From contig NZ_PPSM01000036.1 in assembly GCF_002916655.1 (NCBI RefSeq), positions 242,080 through 306,079 on the forward strand: 64,000 nt of DNA. Direction: 5' to 3'. The DNA comes from Novosphingobium sp. HII-3 (GTDB lineage: Bacteria > Pseudomonadota > Alphaproteobacteria > Sphingomonadales > Sphingomonadaceae). Both the position numbers and the translations under genes were made by a program. Under the pieces are notes generated by a model, which saw only the letters and a list, made by a program, of their open reading frames with translations, was not told the origin of the DNA and made no database searches. Below, piece after piece: positions 39,185 through 48,633 of the stretch (position 1 is its first letter; every line of letters begins with the position of its first letter).

Positions 39185-39637
39185 ATGCTTCGTGATTCGA
39201 TCAAGGCCGCACAGATCTCGGCCATGAAGGCCGGCGAAAAGCAGCGCCTCGCCACCGTCCGCCTCATCCTCGCCAAGATCAAGGACCGCGACATCGAGCT
39301 GCGCACAGCCGACACCCAGCCCGACGACGATGAACTTGTCATCGACGTGCTGCAGAAGATGGTGAAGCAACGCCGCGAATCGATCCAGCTGTTCGAGCAG
39401 GGCGGACGCCCGGAGAAGGCCGCGGAGGAGAAGGCCGAACTGGAGGTGATCGAAACCTTCCTTCCCGCCCAGCTCTCCGAAGAGGAAACGAAGGCGGCTA
39501 TCGAAGCCATCAAGACCGAGACGGGCGCAGCCGGCATGAAGGACATGGGCAAGGTGATGGCCGAGCTCAAGGCCCGCCACGGCACAGTCCTTGACATGAG
39601 CAAGGCCAGTGGCTGGGTGAAGGCGGCCCTCTCCTGA
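39185..39637 (+). CDS. yqeY: GatB/YqeY-domain protein
   Basis: 150 residues from ATG 39185; earlier in-frame ATG codons would only add leader sequence. The family features are LRDSIKAAQISAMKAGEKQRLATVRLILAKIKDRD and the C-terminal GMKDMGKVMAELKARHGTVLDMSKAS. YqeY resembles the tail domain of GatB, but its own role (perhaps tRNA-linked) is not established. It precedes dnaG by 36 bp, in place of rpsU in the classical macromolecular-synthesis operon. Confidence 0.93.
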   Translation: MLRDSIKAAQISAMKAGEKQRLATVRLILAKIKDRDIELRTADTQPDDDELVIDVLQKMVKQRRESIQLFEQGGRPEKAAEEKAELEVIETFLPAQLSEEETKAAIEAIKTETGAAGMKDMGKVMAELKARHGTVLDMSKASGWVKAALS

Positions 39638-39673
39638 TCCTGAACGCCAGACTCTAGAACGGCGGCAAGCCTC

Positions 39674-41551
39674 GTGCTGACTCCTCAATGGCTCGACCAA
39701 CTCCGGTCCCGTGTCACGCTCTCGGCGCTGATCGGTCGATCCACGCGACTTCAGAAGGCGGGACGCGAGTACAAGGCTTGCTGCCCCTTCCACAACGAGA
39801 AGTCCCCCAGCTTCACCGTCAACGACGAGAAGGGTTTCTACCACTGCTTCGGCTGCGGGGCCCATGGCGATGCCATCCGCTGGATGACCGATCACCAGGG
39901 CCTTCCCTTCATGGACGCAGTGAAGGAGCTTGCGGCAGAGGCCGGGATGGATGTCCCCGCGCCTGATCCGAAGGCTGCACGAATAGCGGAAAAGCGTGAC
40001 ACGCTGCATGACGTGATGGCTGCGGCGCAGGATTGGTTCAAAGCAAGTCTCGTCGGGCCCGAGGGAGGGCAGGCCCGCGCCTATCTCGCCACACGCGGGT
40101 TCGACGCGCACACGCTGGAGCGTTTCGGCTTCGGGTATGCTCCCGAAGGGCGTCAGGCCCTCAAGGAGGCGCTTTCCCGCTTTCCGGAAGCCATGCTGAT
40201 CGAGGCGGGACTGCGGATCGCGGTGGAGGAGCGCGATCCCTACGATCGTTTTCGCGGCCGTCTCATGCTGCCGATCGAAGACGCTCGCGGGCGAGTTATC
40301 GCATTCGGGGGGCGCATCCTCGCAGCCGGCAAGACCGACGCTCCCAAGTACCTGAATTCACCCGATACGCCGCTCTTCGACAAGGGGCGCACCCTCTACA
40401 ACCTTCATCGGGCTGCGCCTGCGGCACGCCAATCCGGCCGCATGATCGTGGTGGAAGGCTACATGGACGTCATCGCGCTGGCCGCAGCAGGCATACCCGA
40501 TGCCGTCGCACCTCTCGGCACGGCCTTGACCGAGCACCAGATCGAGATGCTGTGGCGGCATGTCGAAACGCCCATACTCTGTTTCGACGGTGACGCAGCG
40601 GGTCAGCGTGCGGCAATGCGGGCGATCTCCCGCGCGTTGCCCCTGCTCCGTCCCGCTCATTCGCTGCGGATTGTCCGCCTCCCGGAAGGGCTCGACCCGG
40701 ACGACCTCATCAAGGCGCGCGGGCCTCGCGCCCTGGAGCAACTGCTTGGTGAGGCGAAATCCCTTGTCGAAGTGTTGTGGGAGTTCGAGCGCGACGCGAC
40801 GCCGCTAGTGACGCCGGAGGACAAGGCTGGCCTGAAAGCGCGGCTCATGGCGCACGTGGACACGATTCAACATCCCGACATCGCCAGCCTCTACCGCCGT
40901 GCATTGCAGGACCGGTATTCAGAGTTCGCTTTTCCACGCCGGGAGAAGGCCTGGCAGTCACGAGGCGCGGCCGGATTTCAGCCGCGTCAGGCTCGACCGG
41001 GTTCTAGCCGATTCGGTCCAGCCTCCTTCTCCGCGCCGTCGTCACCCGAATCGATCACGCGCCTCAACACGCGCTACGGACAGGCCAGCGGATCGCGCGA
41101 CGCGCTGTCCGCCGCCGTCATCGCCGGCCTCATCCGCTGGCCGGGCCTGCTGCCGCGCCATGCCGAGGCGCTGGCCCGCACTCCGGGCCTCGATCCCCGC
41201 TTCGAGATCCTCGTCGAATGCTGCGGCGATACGGCTGCGCTTGAAAGCGACGCTCTCACTACCATATTGCGAGACAATGGCCTGGATGAACCCACGGTTG
41301 CCGAGTACGCGGGCCTCCGCTTCGGCTTCCTGATCCAGGGCACGGAACAGGAACAAGCCGCAGCCGAACTGGCTCAGGCCGTTGACCTTCTGGTCGAGCG
41401 ACCCGTGCTTGAAGCGGCCTTGGCGCAGGCAACGGCCCGGTTCGAATCGGAACTTTCCGAAGCCGCGTTTGCGGAACAGCAACGTTTGCTCAAGAGAAAG
41501 CTGGAATTTGACAGCCGCCTCAGGCAAATGGCGACCAGACATGCGTCGTGA
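39674..41551 (+). CDS. dnaG: DNA primase
   Basis: 625 residues from a GTG. The zinc-binding domain has C37, H40, C58 and C61 (CCPFH, then HCFGC). The catalytic core includes the TOPRIM motifs VVEGYMDVIA and FDGDAAGQRAA. The C-terminal part after a Pro/Ser-rich linker (about residues 435-460) is the helicase-binding domain. It makes RNA primers at the replication fork. It is followed by rpoD after 42 bp that contain a perfect palindrome. Confidence 0.97.
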   Translation: MLTPQWLDQLRSRVTLSALIGRSTRLQKAGREYKACCPFHNEKSPSFTVNDEKGFYHCFGCGAHGDAIRWMTDHQGLPFMDAVKELAAEAGMDVPAPDPKAARIAEKRDTLHDVMAAAQDWFKASLVGPEGGQARAYLATRGFDAHTLERFGFGYAPEGRQALKEALSRFPEAMLIEAGLRIAVEERDPYDRFRGRLMLPIEDARGRVIAFGGRILAAGKTDAPKYLNSPDTPLFDKGRTLYNLHRAAPAARQSGRMIVVEGYMDVIALAAAGIPDAVAPLGTALTEHQIEMLWRHVETPILCFDGDAAGQRAAMRAISRALPLLRPAHSLRIVRLPEGLDPDDLIKARGPRALEQLLGEAKSLVEVLWEFERDATPLVTPEDKAGLKARLMAHVDTIQHPDIASLYRRALQDRYSEFAFPRREKAWQSRGAAGFQPRQARPGSSRFGPASFSAPSSPESITRLNTRYGQASGSRDALSAAVIAGLIRWPGLLPRHAEALARTPGLDPRFEILVECCGDTAALESDALTTILRDNGLDEPTVAEYAGLRFGFLIQGTEQEQAAAELAQAVDLLVERPVLEAALAQATARFESELSEAAFAEQQRLLKRKLEFDSRLRQMATRHAS

Positions 41552-41567
41552 TTGTATAATTATACAA
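41552..41567. promoter_or_regulatory. Perfect 16-bp palindrome between dnaG and rpoD, containing TATAAT
   Basis: TTGTATAATTATACAA begins immediately after the dnaG stop and ends 26 bp before the rpoD ATG. It contains TATAAT on both strands (41555-41560 on plus). No good -35 is visible 17 bp upstream. It may be an operator, a -10 element of an rpoD promoter, or both. Confidence 0.5.
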
Positions 41568-41593
41568 CGACGGCACGGGATAACGGCGGAAGA

Positions 41594-43621
41594 ATGAGCA
41601 AGAACGACACCAACGGCGCGGACACCGACGGCATGGACGCGCCGCTGATCGACCTCAACGAAGGCTCGATCAAGAAGATGATCGCCCGTGCCAAACGCCG
41701 CGGCGTCATCACCGTCGACGAACTAAACGAGGCCCTGCCCCAGGACCAGATGACCACCGACCAGATCGAGGACATCATGGCCGCGATCTCGGAAATGGGC
41801 ATCAACATCGTTGAAAGCGATGAGGACGCCGACGGCCAGGGCGACGACGATCGCGAAAGCGACGACAACGACGCCGATGACGGCGACGAAGTCTCGCCCC
41901 GTGTCATGGTCGATCCGGCCAAGAAGAAGGAAACGGTCGAACGCACCGATGACCCGGTGCGCATGTACCTGCGCGAAATGGGCGCGGTGGAGCTGCTCAG
42001 CCGCGAAGGCGAGATCGCCATCGCCAAGCGCATCGAAGCCGGCCGCGACATGATGATCCTGGGGCTCTGCGAAAGCCCGATCACGTTCCACGCCATCATC
42101 CAATGGTCCGAAGCCCTCAACAATGGCGAAATGCAGCTGCGCGAGATCCTCGATCTCGACGCGATGCTTTCCAAGGAGCCGCAGCCCGAGAACCTCAACG
42201 AGGACGGCGAAGGCGACGACGGCGAGATTTCCGAGGCGACTGCCGGACCTTCGTTCAAGGATGAAGACGACTCCGACGACGAAAGTTCGGAGGAAGTGGA
42301 CGAGGACGGCAATCCGATCCCGAAGCGCCAGGCCGAGGAAGAGGAAGAGGACAACACCCTCTCGCTGGCTCAGATGGAAGCCGCACTCAAACCCGAGGCG
42401 CTTGAAAAGTTCGCGCTCATCACCGAGCTGTTTCAGAACTTCGAGAAGCTGCAGCGTGAACGGTTAGAAGCGCTTGCGCTCGGCATCGATTTCCCGGCCG
42501 CCAAGGAAGACCGCTACCAGCAGCTGCGCGAAGACCTGACCGCTCAGGTCGAATCCGTGCAGTTCCACGCGACCAAGATCGAATACCTTGTCGACAACCT
42601 CTATGCCTTCAACCGCCGCCTGACTGCTTTGGGCGGCCAGATGCTGCGCCTTGCGGAGCGTCACAAGGTGAAGCGTGCGGACTTCCTGGAGTCCTATGTC
42701 GGCCGTGAACTGGACGACACCTGGCTTGCCGACGCGGCGAAGAAGGACAAGAAGTGGGCCGCTTTCGCGGAGAACGAGGCTGACGCGGTCGAGCGTATCC
42801 GCCTTGAGGTCTCGGACATTGCTGCCGCCACCGGCATGGCGCTCCCCGAGTTCCGCCGCATCGTCAACATGGTCCAGAAGGCGGAGCGCGAGGCGCGCAT
42901 CGCGAAGAAGGAGATGGTCGAGGCAAATCTGCGCCTCGTGATCTCCATCGCGAAGAAGTACACGAACCGCGGTCTGCAGTTCCTCGATCTCATTCAGGAA
43001 GGCAACATCGGCCTCATGAAGGCGGTCGACAAGTTCGAGTACCGCCGCGGTTACAAGTTCTCGACCTATGCCACCTGGTGGATCAGACAGGCGATCACGC
43101 GCTCGATCGCCGATCAGGCTCGCACGATCCGCATCCCGGTCCATATGATCGAGACGATCAACAAGCTGGTCCGCACAAGCCGCCAGTTCCTCCACGAGCA
43201 GGGCCGCGAGCCCACGCCGGAAGAAATGGCCGAGCGTCTGTCGATGCCGCTCGAGAAGGTGCGCAAGGTGATGAAGATCGCCAAGGAGCCGATCTCCCTC
43301 GAAACGCCGATCGGCGACGAGGAAGACTCGCATCTGGGCGACTTCATTGAAGACAAGAACGCGATCATCCCGGTGGACGCCGCTATCCAGGCGAACCTCA
43401 AGGAGACGGTCACCCGCGTCCTTGCCTCGCTCACCCCGCGTGAGGAGCGCGTGCTGCGCATGCGCTTCGGCATCGGCATGAACACGGATCACACGCTGGA
43501 GGAAGTCGGCCAGCAGTTCTCGGTCACCCGTGAACGCATCCGCCAGATCGAAGCGAAGGCCCTGCGCAAGCTCAAGCACCCGAGCCGCTCGCGTAAAATG
43601 CGTTCCTTCCTCGACCAGTAA
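41594..43621 (+). CDS. rpoD: RNA polymerase sigma factor RpoD (sigma-70)
   Basis: 675 residues from ATG 41594 with GGCGGAAG as ribosome site. Region 1.1 begins near residue 17 ([26 protein letters not shown]). Two highly acidic stretches occur (residues about 75-100, and 200-260). Region 1.2 starts at [21 protein letters not shown], region 2 contains [27 protein letters not shown] and [17 protein letters not shown], region 3 is present, and region 4.2 has the [26 protein letters not shown]. It is the housekeeping sigma factor and closes the dnaG-rpoD unit with a strong terminator. Confidence 0.98.
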   Translation: MSKNDTNGADTDGMDAPLIDLNEGSIKKMIARAKRRGVITVDELNEALPQDQMTTDQIEDIMAAISEMGINIVESDEDADGQGDDDRESDDNDADDGDEVSPRVMVDPAKKKETVERTDDPVRMYLREMGAVELLSREGEIAIAKRIEAGRDMMILGLCESPITFHAIIQWSEALNNGEMQLREILDLDAMLSKEPQPENLNEDGEGDDGEISEATAGPSFKDEDDSDDESSEEVDEDGNPIPKRQAEEEEEDNTLSLAQMEAALKPEALEKFALITELFQNFEKLQRERLEALALGIDFPAAKEDRYQQLREDLTAQVESVQFHATKIEYLVDNLYAFNRRLTALGGQMLRLAERHKVKRADFLESYVGRELDDTWLADAAKKDKKWAAFAENEADAVERIRLEVSDIAAATGMALPEFRRIVNMVQKAEREARIAKKEMVEANLRLVISIAKKYTNRGLQFLDLIQEGNIGLMKAVDKFEYRRGYKFSTYATWWIRQAITRSIADQARTIRIPVHMIETINKLVRTSRQFLHEQGREPTPEEMAERLSMPLEKVRKVMKIAKEPISLETPIGDEEDSHLGDFIEDKNAIIPVDAAIQANLKETVTRVLASLTPREERVLRMRFGIGMNTDHTLEEVGQQFSVTRERIRQIEAKALRKLKHPSRSRKMRSFLDQ

Positions 43622-43625
43622 CAGG

Positions 43626-43652
43626 AAAGCCCCGCCTCAGCGGGGCTTTTTT
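43626..43652 (+). terminator. Terminator after rpoD
   Basis: AAAGCCCCGC-CTCA-GCGGGGC followed by six T. It lies directly after the rpoD stop and just before the converging SWIB gene end. Confidence 0.95.
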
Positions 43653-43662
43653 GTAGCGTGCG

Positions 43663-43995
43663 TCAGGCAGTCAGGTGGTTGGACAGGTGCTTGTTCATCT
43701 GGAACATGCTCGCCTTCTTACCGCCGAAAATCTTCTCCAGCTTTCCATCGGCAAGGATCTCGCGACGATCCTTTGGATTCTGCAGATCGTTCTTTTTGAT
43801 GTAGTCCCAGACTTTCTTGACCACTTCGCTGCGAGGCAGCTTGTCCGGGCCGACGATTTCAGCCAGCTGGGCTGATGGTGTCACCGGCGCGGTGATCCCG
43901 CCGCGGGCGCCGCCCGCCGCCTTGCCGGTCTTCTTCACCTTGGCAACGGCCGCCTTGGTTTCCTGCTTCGCTCGTTGTTCGTTCGTGCGGCTCAT
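43663..43995 (-). CDS. Stand-alone SWIB/MDM2-domain protein
   Basis: 110 residues from ATG 43995; the open frame extends upstream. A Lys/Ala-rich basic N-terminus (about 35 residues, AKQETKAAVAKVKKTGKAAGG) resembles a histone-like tail. It is followed by a full SWIB domain: TPSAQLAEIVGPDKLPRSEVVKKVWDYIKKNDLQNPKDRREILADGKLEKIFGGKKASMFQMNKHL (shown here only to name its key parts: the PRSEVVKKVW, KKNDLQNP and LEKIFG motifs). The SWIB fold is best known from eukaryotic chromatin remodelling. In bacteria it occurs in Chlamydia and as small basic proteins in alphaproteobacteria. Nucleoid binding is a reasonable inference, not shown. Confidence 0.9.
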   Translation of the reverse strand: MSRTNEQRAKQETKAAVAKVKKTGKAAGGARGGITAPVTPSAQLAEIVGPDKLPRSEVVKKVWDYIKKNDLQNPKDRREILADGKLEKIFGGKKASMFQMNKHLSNHLTA

Positions 43996-44220
43996 GGAGC
44001 GCTCCTCCAGTTCAGCGGCGCCGGCCCGGCGCCTCACGGAGAGTGAATTCCTCGAAGCCCACAAAAGTTGCGCGCGCCCTCTTCAGAGCACCGCCTGTTC
44101 AACACGAAGCAACATGCCACGCGCTCAAGGCCGGCCTCCCCGCTTGCGAGACTGGCAATATGGCGCCGTCGCGCCTAAGGAGCCGCAAACGAATCCCTGC
44201 GAGAAGGAATGACCCTCGCC

Positions 44221-44658
44221 ATGCGTATCGCGATCGCCTCGGACCACGCCGCCGTCGAACTGAAGGCCGAACTGCGTGAGTATCTCATAGAAGCCGGTCA
44301 CGAGGTCGCGGACCTCGGACCTGACACAGCGGATCGGGTCGATTATCCCGACTATGGTTACAAACTGGCGTCCGTCGTGGCGGACGGTACCGTCCAGTAC
44401 GGCGTTGCGCTGTGCGGCTCAGGCATCGGCATCTCTATTGCCATCAACCGCGATCCGGCATGCCGCTGCGCCCTTGTTGGCGAGCCTCTGTCCGCCGCGC
44501 TCGCGCGTGAACACAACGATGCCAACGTCATCGCCATGGGAGCACGCCTGACTGGCGCCGACATGGCCAAGGCGTGCCTCGACGCCTTCCTCTCCACCGA
44601 TTTCGGTGGCGGCCGCCATGCCGGCCGCGTCGAGAAACTTTCCAACCCGTCCTTCTGA
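44221..44658 (+). CDS. rpiB: Ribose-5-phosphate isomerase B
   Basis: 145 residues from ATG 44221; an ATG at 44209 is also in frame but has its ribosome site touching the codon. The family signatures are [22 protein letters not shown], and [16 protein letters not shown] with the catalytic Cys. The C-terminal region [15 protein letters not shown] is typical. It interconverts ribose-5-phosphate and ribulose-5-phosphate in the pentose phosphate pathway. glyA follows after 14 bp, so the two are likely co-transcribed. Confidence 0.94.
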   Translation: MRIAIASDHAAVELKAELREYLIEAGHEVADLGPDTADRVDYPDYGYKLASVVADGTVQYGVALCGSGIGISIAINRDPACRCALVGEPLSAALAREHNDANVIAMGARLTGADMAKACLDAFLSTDFGGGRHAGRVEKLSNPSF

Positions 44659-44672
44659 AGGGGTCCAGAACC

Positions 44673-45971
44673 ATGACCGTCGACACCGCCATCCGTTCCC
44701 CCGGCTTCTTCACCGACACGGTCGCGCAGAGCGATCCCGATGTCGCGAAGGCCATCGGCAAGGAACTGAACCGCGAACGCAAGCAGATCGAACTGATCGC
44801 GTCCGAGAACATCGTCTCGAAGGCCGTTCTTGAAGCGCAAGGGTCGGTCCTGACCAACAAGTACGCCGAAGGCTATCCCGGCAAGCGCTACTATCAGGGC
44901 TGCGAGCCATCGGACGAGGTGGAAACGCTTGCGATCGAACGCGCCAAGCAGCTGTTCGACTGCGGCTTCGCCAATGTCCAGCCGCACTCGGGCGCGCAGG
45001 CGAACGGCGCTGTGCTGCTTGCCACCGTCAAGCCCGGCGACACGGTCATGGGCATGAGCCTCGATGCCGGCGGACACCTCACGCATGGCGCCCGGGCTGC
45101 CCTTTCGGGCAAGTGGTTCAACGCTGTCCAGTACGGTGTCACCAAGGACACCCACCTGATCGACTACGACGAGGTTGCAGCGCTCGCCAAGGAGCACCAG
45201 CCCAAGCTCATCATCGCAGGTGGCTCCGCCTACCCACGTGTCATCGATTTCAAGCGCATGCGTGAGATCGCCGACAGCGTCGGCGCGCTGTTCCAGGTCG
45301 ACATGGCGCATTTCGCCGGTCTTGTCGCGGCAGGTCTTCACCCCTCGCCCTTCCCCCACGCACACATCGCGACCACCACCACGCACAAGACCCTGCGGGG
45401 TCCCCGCGGCGGCATGATCCTTACCAATGACGAGGCATTGGCCAAGAAGATCAATTCGGCGGTGTTCCCCGGCCTGCAGGGCGGCCCGCTGATGCACGTC
45501 GTCGCCGCGAAGGCAGTGGCCTTCGGCGAAGCGCTGCGTCCGGAGTTCAAGGATTACGCCGCACGGGTGATCGAGAACGCCAAGGTTCTGGCCGAGACGC
45601 TGGCCGAGCGTGGCGCCGCGATCGTCTCTGGCGGCACAGACACACACCTCGCGCTGATCGATCTCTCGCCCCTCGGTGTCACCGGCAAGGATGCGGACGA
45701 GGCGCTCGAGCGTGCGGGCATCACCTGCAACAAGAACGGCATACCCTTCGATCCGCTGCCGCCCATGAAGACCAGCGGCATCCGCGTCGGCTCGCCCGCC
45801 GGCACCACGCGCGGCTTCGGACCCGAAGAGTTTCGCGAAATCGGCAACATGGTTGCGGACGTGCTCGATGGTCTTGCCAAGAACGGCGAGGCAGGCGACG
45901 CTCAGGTGGAGCAGAATGTGCGTGAGCGCGTTGAAGCTCTGTGTGACCGTTTCCCCATCTACGAGGACTAA
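44673..45971 (+). CDS. glyA: Serine hydroxymethyltransferase
   Basis: 432 residues from ATG 44673. Family motifs: [31 protein letters not shown], and [14 protein letters not shown] with the PLP-binding Lys (about residue 239). It converts serine and tetrahydrofolate to glycine and methylene-THF, the main one-carbon source for purine and thymidylate synthesis. It is followed by a small membrane protein gene (4-bp gap), nrdR and trmJ. Confidence 0.98.
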   Translation: MTVDTAIRSPGFFTDTVAQSDPDVAKAIGKELNRERKQIELIASENIVSKAVLEAQGSVLTNKYAEGYPGKRYYQGCEPSDEVETLAIERAKQLFDCGFANVQPHSGAQANGAVLLATVKPGDTVMGMSLDAGGHLTHGARAALSGKWFNAVQYGVTKDTHLIDYDEVAALAKEHQPKLIIAGGSAYPRVIDFKRMREIADSVGALFQVDMAHFAGLVAAGLHPSPFPHAHIATTTTHKTLRGPRGGMILTNDEALAKKINSAVFPGLQGGPLMHVVAAKAVAFGEALRPEFKDYAARVIENAKVLAETLAERGAAIVSGGTDTHLALIDLSPLGVTGKDADEALERAGITCNKNGIPFDPLPPMKTSGIRVGSPAGTTRGFGPEEFREIGNMVADVLDGLAKNGEAGDAQVEQNVRERVEALCDRFPIYED

Positions 45972-45975
45972 GCTC

Positions 45976-46203
45976 ATGATCGACCCCCAGCGCCCCAACC
46001 AGAACGGCGACTTCGTCAACGACGCTCGCCAGGAACTCGCCGGCATGCTCAAGGATGGACTTTCCCATCCGTCGACGAAGCCGGTTCTGATCTGGGGCGC
46101 TGCGGGAGCGGTCGCGGGTGCACTGCTGCCTTTCGTCTCGCTCGGCCTCGGCCTCGCTGCGGGCGCCGGCTACCAGTTCTACAAGCGTGTACGCCCTGAT
46201 TAA
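45976..46203 (+). CDS. Small membrane protein between glyA and nrdR
   Basis: 75 residues. A polar N-terminus (DPQRPNQNGDFVNDARQELAGML) is followed by one long Gly/Ala-rich membrane hairpin or pair of short helices (PVLIWGAAGAVAGALLPFVSLGLGLAAGAGYQF) and the basic tail KRVRP. It resembles small sphingomonad membrane proteins located after glyA, but no function is known to me. It begins 4 bp after the glyA stop, so it is part of the same operon. Confidence 0.72.
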   Translation: MIDPQRPNQNGDFVNDARQELAGMLKDGLSHPSTKPVLIWGAAGAVAGALLPFVSLGLGLAAGAGYQFYKRVRPD

Positions 46204-46225
46204 GGCATCTACAGAAAGTACCTGA

Positions 46226-46702
46226 ATGCGCTGTCCTTTTTGCGCTCACGACGATTCACAGGTAAAGGACAGCCGGCCGACCGAGGATGCCACCGCCATC
46301 CGTCGGCGTCGTCAGTGTTCCAGCTGTGGCGCGCGCTTCACCACCTTCGAACGCGTACAACTGCGCGAAATCGTTGTAGTGAAAAGCAACGATGCGGCCG
46401 GGCAGGAGCGGCGCGAACCGTTCGATCGGGCCAAGATCGAGCAGTCCGTGACGCTCGCCTGCCGAAAGCGGGGCATCGACCGCGAGAAGATCGACAGGCT
46501 CGTTTCCGGCGTTCAGCGGCAGGTCGAGACATCGGGTGAAACCGAGATTCCATCGCGCGTGATCGGCGAACTGGTGATGGAGGGGCTTCGGCAGCTTGAT
46601 TCCGTCGCTTACATCCGGTTCGCCAGTGTGTACCGGGCCTTCAATGAGGCTCGGGATTTTGAAGAATTTGCAGGAACGGTGCGTGATGTCGGCGTCAATT
46701 GA
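46226..46702 (+). CDS. nrdR: Transcriptional repressor NrdR
   Basis: 158 residues. The zinc ribbon has CPFC (C3, C6) and CSSC (C31, C34), followed by an ATP-cone domain ([26 protein letters not shown], then [13 protein letters not shown]). It represses ribonucleotide reductase genes according to the ATP/dATP level. No nrd gene is in this window. It lies behind glyA and overlaps trmJ by 17 bp. Confidence 0.96.
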   Translation: MRCPFCAHDDSQVKDSRPTEDATAIRRRRQCSSCGARFTTFERVQLREIVVVKSNDAAGQERREPFDRAKIEQSVTLACRKRGIDREKIDRLVSGVQRQVETSGETEIPSRVIGELVMEGLRQLDSVAYIRFASVYRAFNEARDFEEFAGTVRDVGVN

Positions 46703-47429
46703 AGTGCAGCAGCCCGTCATCGTCCTGGTTCGCCCTCAGCTGGGCGAGAACATCGGCAAGGCCGCACGCGCCATGCTGAACTTCGGTCTTACCGAGATGC
46801 GCCTCGTCTCTCCCCGCGATGGTTGGCCCAACCCGGCCGCCGGTCCCGCGGCCGCCGGTGCCGATGACGTTCTCGAGCGTGCCGAGGTCTACGAGACACT
46901 TGCCGATGCTGTCCACGATTGCGCTCACGTCTACGCGACGACAGTGCGCAAGCGGGGCGTCACCAAGCCTGTCGTGACCCCGGAAGAAGCGGCCCGCGAA
47001 GTTCATCAGGCGGCCGGTCGCTCGGCCTACGTGTTTGGCCCCGAGCGATCCGGGCTGGAAACGGATGATGTGGCGCTGGCCCGCGCGATCCTGACGGTGC
47101 CGATCAATCCGGCCTTCGCCTCGCTCAACCTCGCGCAGGCGGTCATCCTCTGCGCGTACGAATGGTCGAAAGGCGCTCAACTCGCGCAGCCGACGGTGGA
47201 GGAGCTGCTTCCCCCCGCTCCACAGGACGAACTCGAAGGAATGATCGGCCAGTTCGAGCAGCTTCTTGAGCCGACCAATTACTTCTTTCCCGAGAGCCGG
47301 GCCGCAGCGACTCGGCGCACGCTTCGCAACATGCTCACCAAGCCGGGCTGGAACAGCCTTGAGATCCGCACCATGCGCGGTGTTCTGAGTGCACTTGGCG
47401 GCAAGCGCCGCCCCCGGCAGCAGCCTTAA
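46686..47429 (+). CDS. trmJ: TrmJ-type tRNA/rRNA methyltransferase (SPOUT)
   Basis: 247 residues from ATG 46686, which overlaps the nrdR end. The SPOUT/TrmH-like signatures are [54 protein letters not shown] and the AdoMet-knot segment [17 protein letters not shown]. TrmJ makes 2'-O-methyl at position 32 of tRNAs. The family is clear; the exact substrate is inferred from the length and the C-terminal extension. Confidence 0.88.
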   Translation: MSASIEVQQPVIVLVRPQLGENIGKAARAMLNFGLTEMRLVSPRDGWPNPAAGPAAAGADDVLERAEVYETLADAVHDCAHVYATTVRKRGVTKPVVTPEEAAREVHQAAGRSAYVFGPERSGLETDDVALARAILTVPINPAFASLNLAQAVILCAYEWSKGAQLAQPTVEELLPPAPQDELEGMIGQFEQLLEPTNYFFPESRAAATRRTLRNMLTKPGWNSLEIRTMRGVLSALGGKRRPRQQP

Positions 47430-47462
47430 TCCGCCACTCATGCCCGTATTGGGCACTTTGCC

Positions 47463-47490
47463 TTGACTCCGCGCGGCAAATGGCTAAGGG
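47463..47490 (+). promoter_or_regulatory. Probable rpsD promoter
   Basis: TTGACT (47463-47468), 16 nt, TAAGGG (47485-47490). The TTGAC is a strong -35 for alphaproteobacterial sigma-70 promoters. The -10 is less clear. It gives an rpsD leader of about 155 nt that holds two hairpins. Confidence 0.5.
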
Positions 47491-47507
47491 CGACGCCTTC
47501 ACGTGGC

Positions 47508-47522
47508 GCCTGCTTTGCAGGC
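47508..47522 (+). other. Hairpin at the 5' end of the rpsD leader
   Basis: GCCTGC-TTT-GCAGGC is a perfect 6-bp stem 80 nt after trmJ, followed by TTTCC. It could be a weak terminator for trmJ or part of the rpsD leader. Confidence 0.4.
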
Positions 47523-47606
47523 TTTCCATTCGGCCCCGCACCCCGGTGAAGCGGCGGCCGCACCCGGCGTATTAGGTCGGATGGTGCGCCCCGGGAAACC
47601 AAGGAT

Positions 47607-47629
47607 TGCACCGCCACGGTGGCGGCGCA
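47607..47629 (+). other. Hairpin before the rpsD ribosome site
   Basis: CCGCC-ACGGT-GGCGG, extended by TGC/GCA with one bulge on each side, ends 12 nt before GAAGGACGAC and 23 nt before the ATG. It could influence translation, for example as an S4 binding site. No pseudoknot was worked out. Confidence 0.4.
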
Positions 47630-47652
47630 ACAAGCAGATTGAAGGACGACAT

Positions 47653-48267
47653 ATGTCGAAGCGCCAAAGCGCCAAGTACAAACTCGACCGCCGCATGGGC
47701 GAGAACATCTGGGGTCGCCCCAAGAGCTCGGTCAACCGCCGCAGCTACGGCCCCGGCCAGCACGGCCAGCGCCGCAAGGGCAAGCTGTCCGACTACGGCA
47801 TCCAGCTGCGCGCCAAGCAGAAGCTGAAGGGCTACTATGGCGACGTGACCGAGAAGCAGTTCAAGCGCACCTACCAGGAAGCTTCGTCCATGAAGGGCGA
47901 CACCAGCCAGAATCTGATCGGTCTGCTGGAGCAGCGTCTGGACATGGTCGTGTACCGCGCCAAGTTCGCGCCGACCATCTTCTCGGCTCGCCAGATCGTG
48001 TCGCACGGCCACATTCGCGTCAACGGCGTGAAGTGCAACATCGCCTCGCGTCGCGTGAAGGTCGGTGATGTCATCAGCCTGGGCAACAAGGCCAAGGAAA
48101 TGGCTCTCGTCCTCGAAGCGCAGAACCTGCCCGAGCGCGAAGTTCCGGACTATGTCGCACAGGACGGCACCGACAAGGTGACCTTCGTTCGCGTTCCGAC
48201 GCTTGACGAAGTGCCTTACCCGGTGAAGATGGAACCGAATCTGGTCGTCGAGTTCTACTCGCGCTGA
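47653..48267 (+). CDS. rpsD: 30S ribosomal protein S4
   Basis: 204 residues from ATG 47653 with GAAGGA as ribosome site. It begins [20 protein letters not shown] and has the S4 RNA-binding domain ([34 protein letters not shown] in part). This is the C-minus (zinc-free) alphaproteobacterial type; the N-terminus lacks the four-Cys motif. S4 nucleates 16S rRNA assembly. It is monocistronic and closed by a strong terminator. Confidence 0.98.
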   Translation: MSKRQSAKYKLDRRMGENIWGRPKSSVNRRSYGPGQHGQRRKGKLSDYGIQLRAKQKLKGYYGDVTEKQFKRTYQEASSMKGDTSQNLIGLLEQRLDMVVYRAKFAPTIFSARQIVSHGHIRVNGVKCNIASRRVKVGDVISLGNKAKEMALVLEAQNLPEREVPDYVAQDGTDKVTFVRVPTLDEVPYPVKMEPNLVVEFYSR

Positions 48268-48294
48268 TCCGGTTTTCCCTTGGGGAAACAAGCA

Positions 48295-48327
48295 AGAGGG
48301 CGGTCCTTCGGGATCGCCCTTTTTCTT
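48295..48327 (+). terminator. Terminator after rpsD
   Basis: AGGGCGGTCC-TTCG-GGATCGCCCT is followed by a T-run (TTTTCTTT). The UUCG loop makes it stable. Confidence 0.93.
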
Positions 48328-48406
48328 TAACCGGTTGATGAAATAATCGGCCGCTTCGCCGCAAATCACAGGAACTTCAAAGAGCTTCCGGCATTAGCCA
48401 AGCATC

Positions 48407-48604
48407 ATGACTCGCTACCGTTTCGTTACCCCCCACCGCACCGGCAAATGGTACCACGACCTCAAGACCGCACAGCGCCATGCTTGCGAGATCGGTGCAG
48501 GTTTCCTGGATGAAATGACAGGGCGCTTCGTAGCCTATGTCGAGACGATGCTTGAGGTCGCTCACGACGACGGGGCAAAGCCGGGACTGGCCATCGCCGC
48601 CTGA
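48407..48604 (+). CDS. Small hypothetical protein
   Basis: 65 residues. The sequence TRYRFVTPHRTGKWYHDLKTAQRHACEIGAGFLDEMTGRFVAYVETMLEVA (only the opening TRYRFVTPHRTGKWY is a useful marker) is compact with an aromatic, basic start. It has no signal peptide. It resembles small sphingomonad proteins of about 60-70 residues that I cannot assign to a family. It converges with tgt, whose stop is 30 bp away. The opposite frames are shadows. Confidence 0.55.
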   Translation: MTRYRFVTPHRTGKWYHDLKTAQRHACEIGAGFLDEMTGRFVAYVETMLEVAHDDGAKPGLAIAA

Positions 48605-48633
48605 CTTTTCCCCGCTGCGTGTGGTGGGAAGCC

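Noticed and set aside
44358..46052. Minus-strand frame of 564 codons across rpiB and glyA
   Set aside because: Spans two certain genes on the other strand; high-GC codon bias often leaves such frames open.
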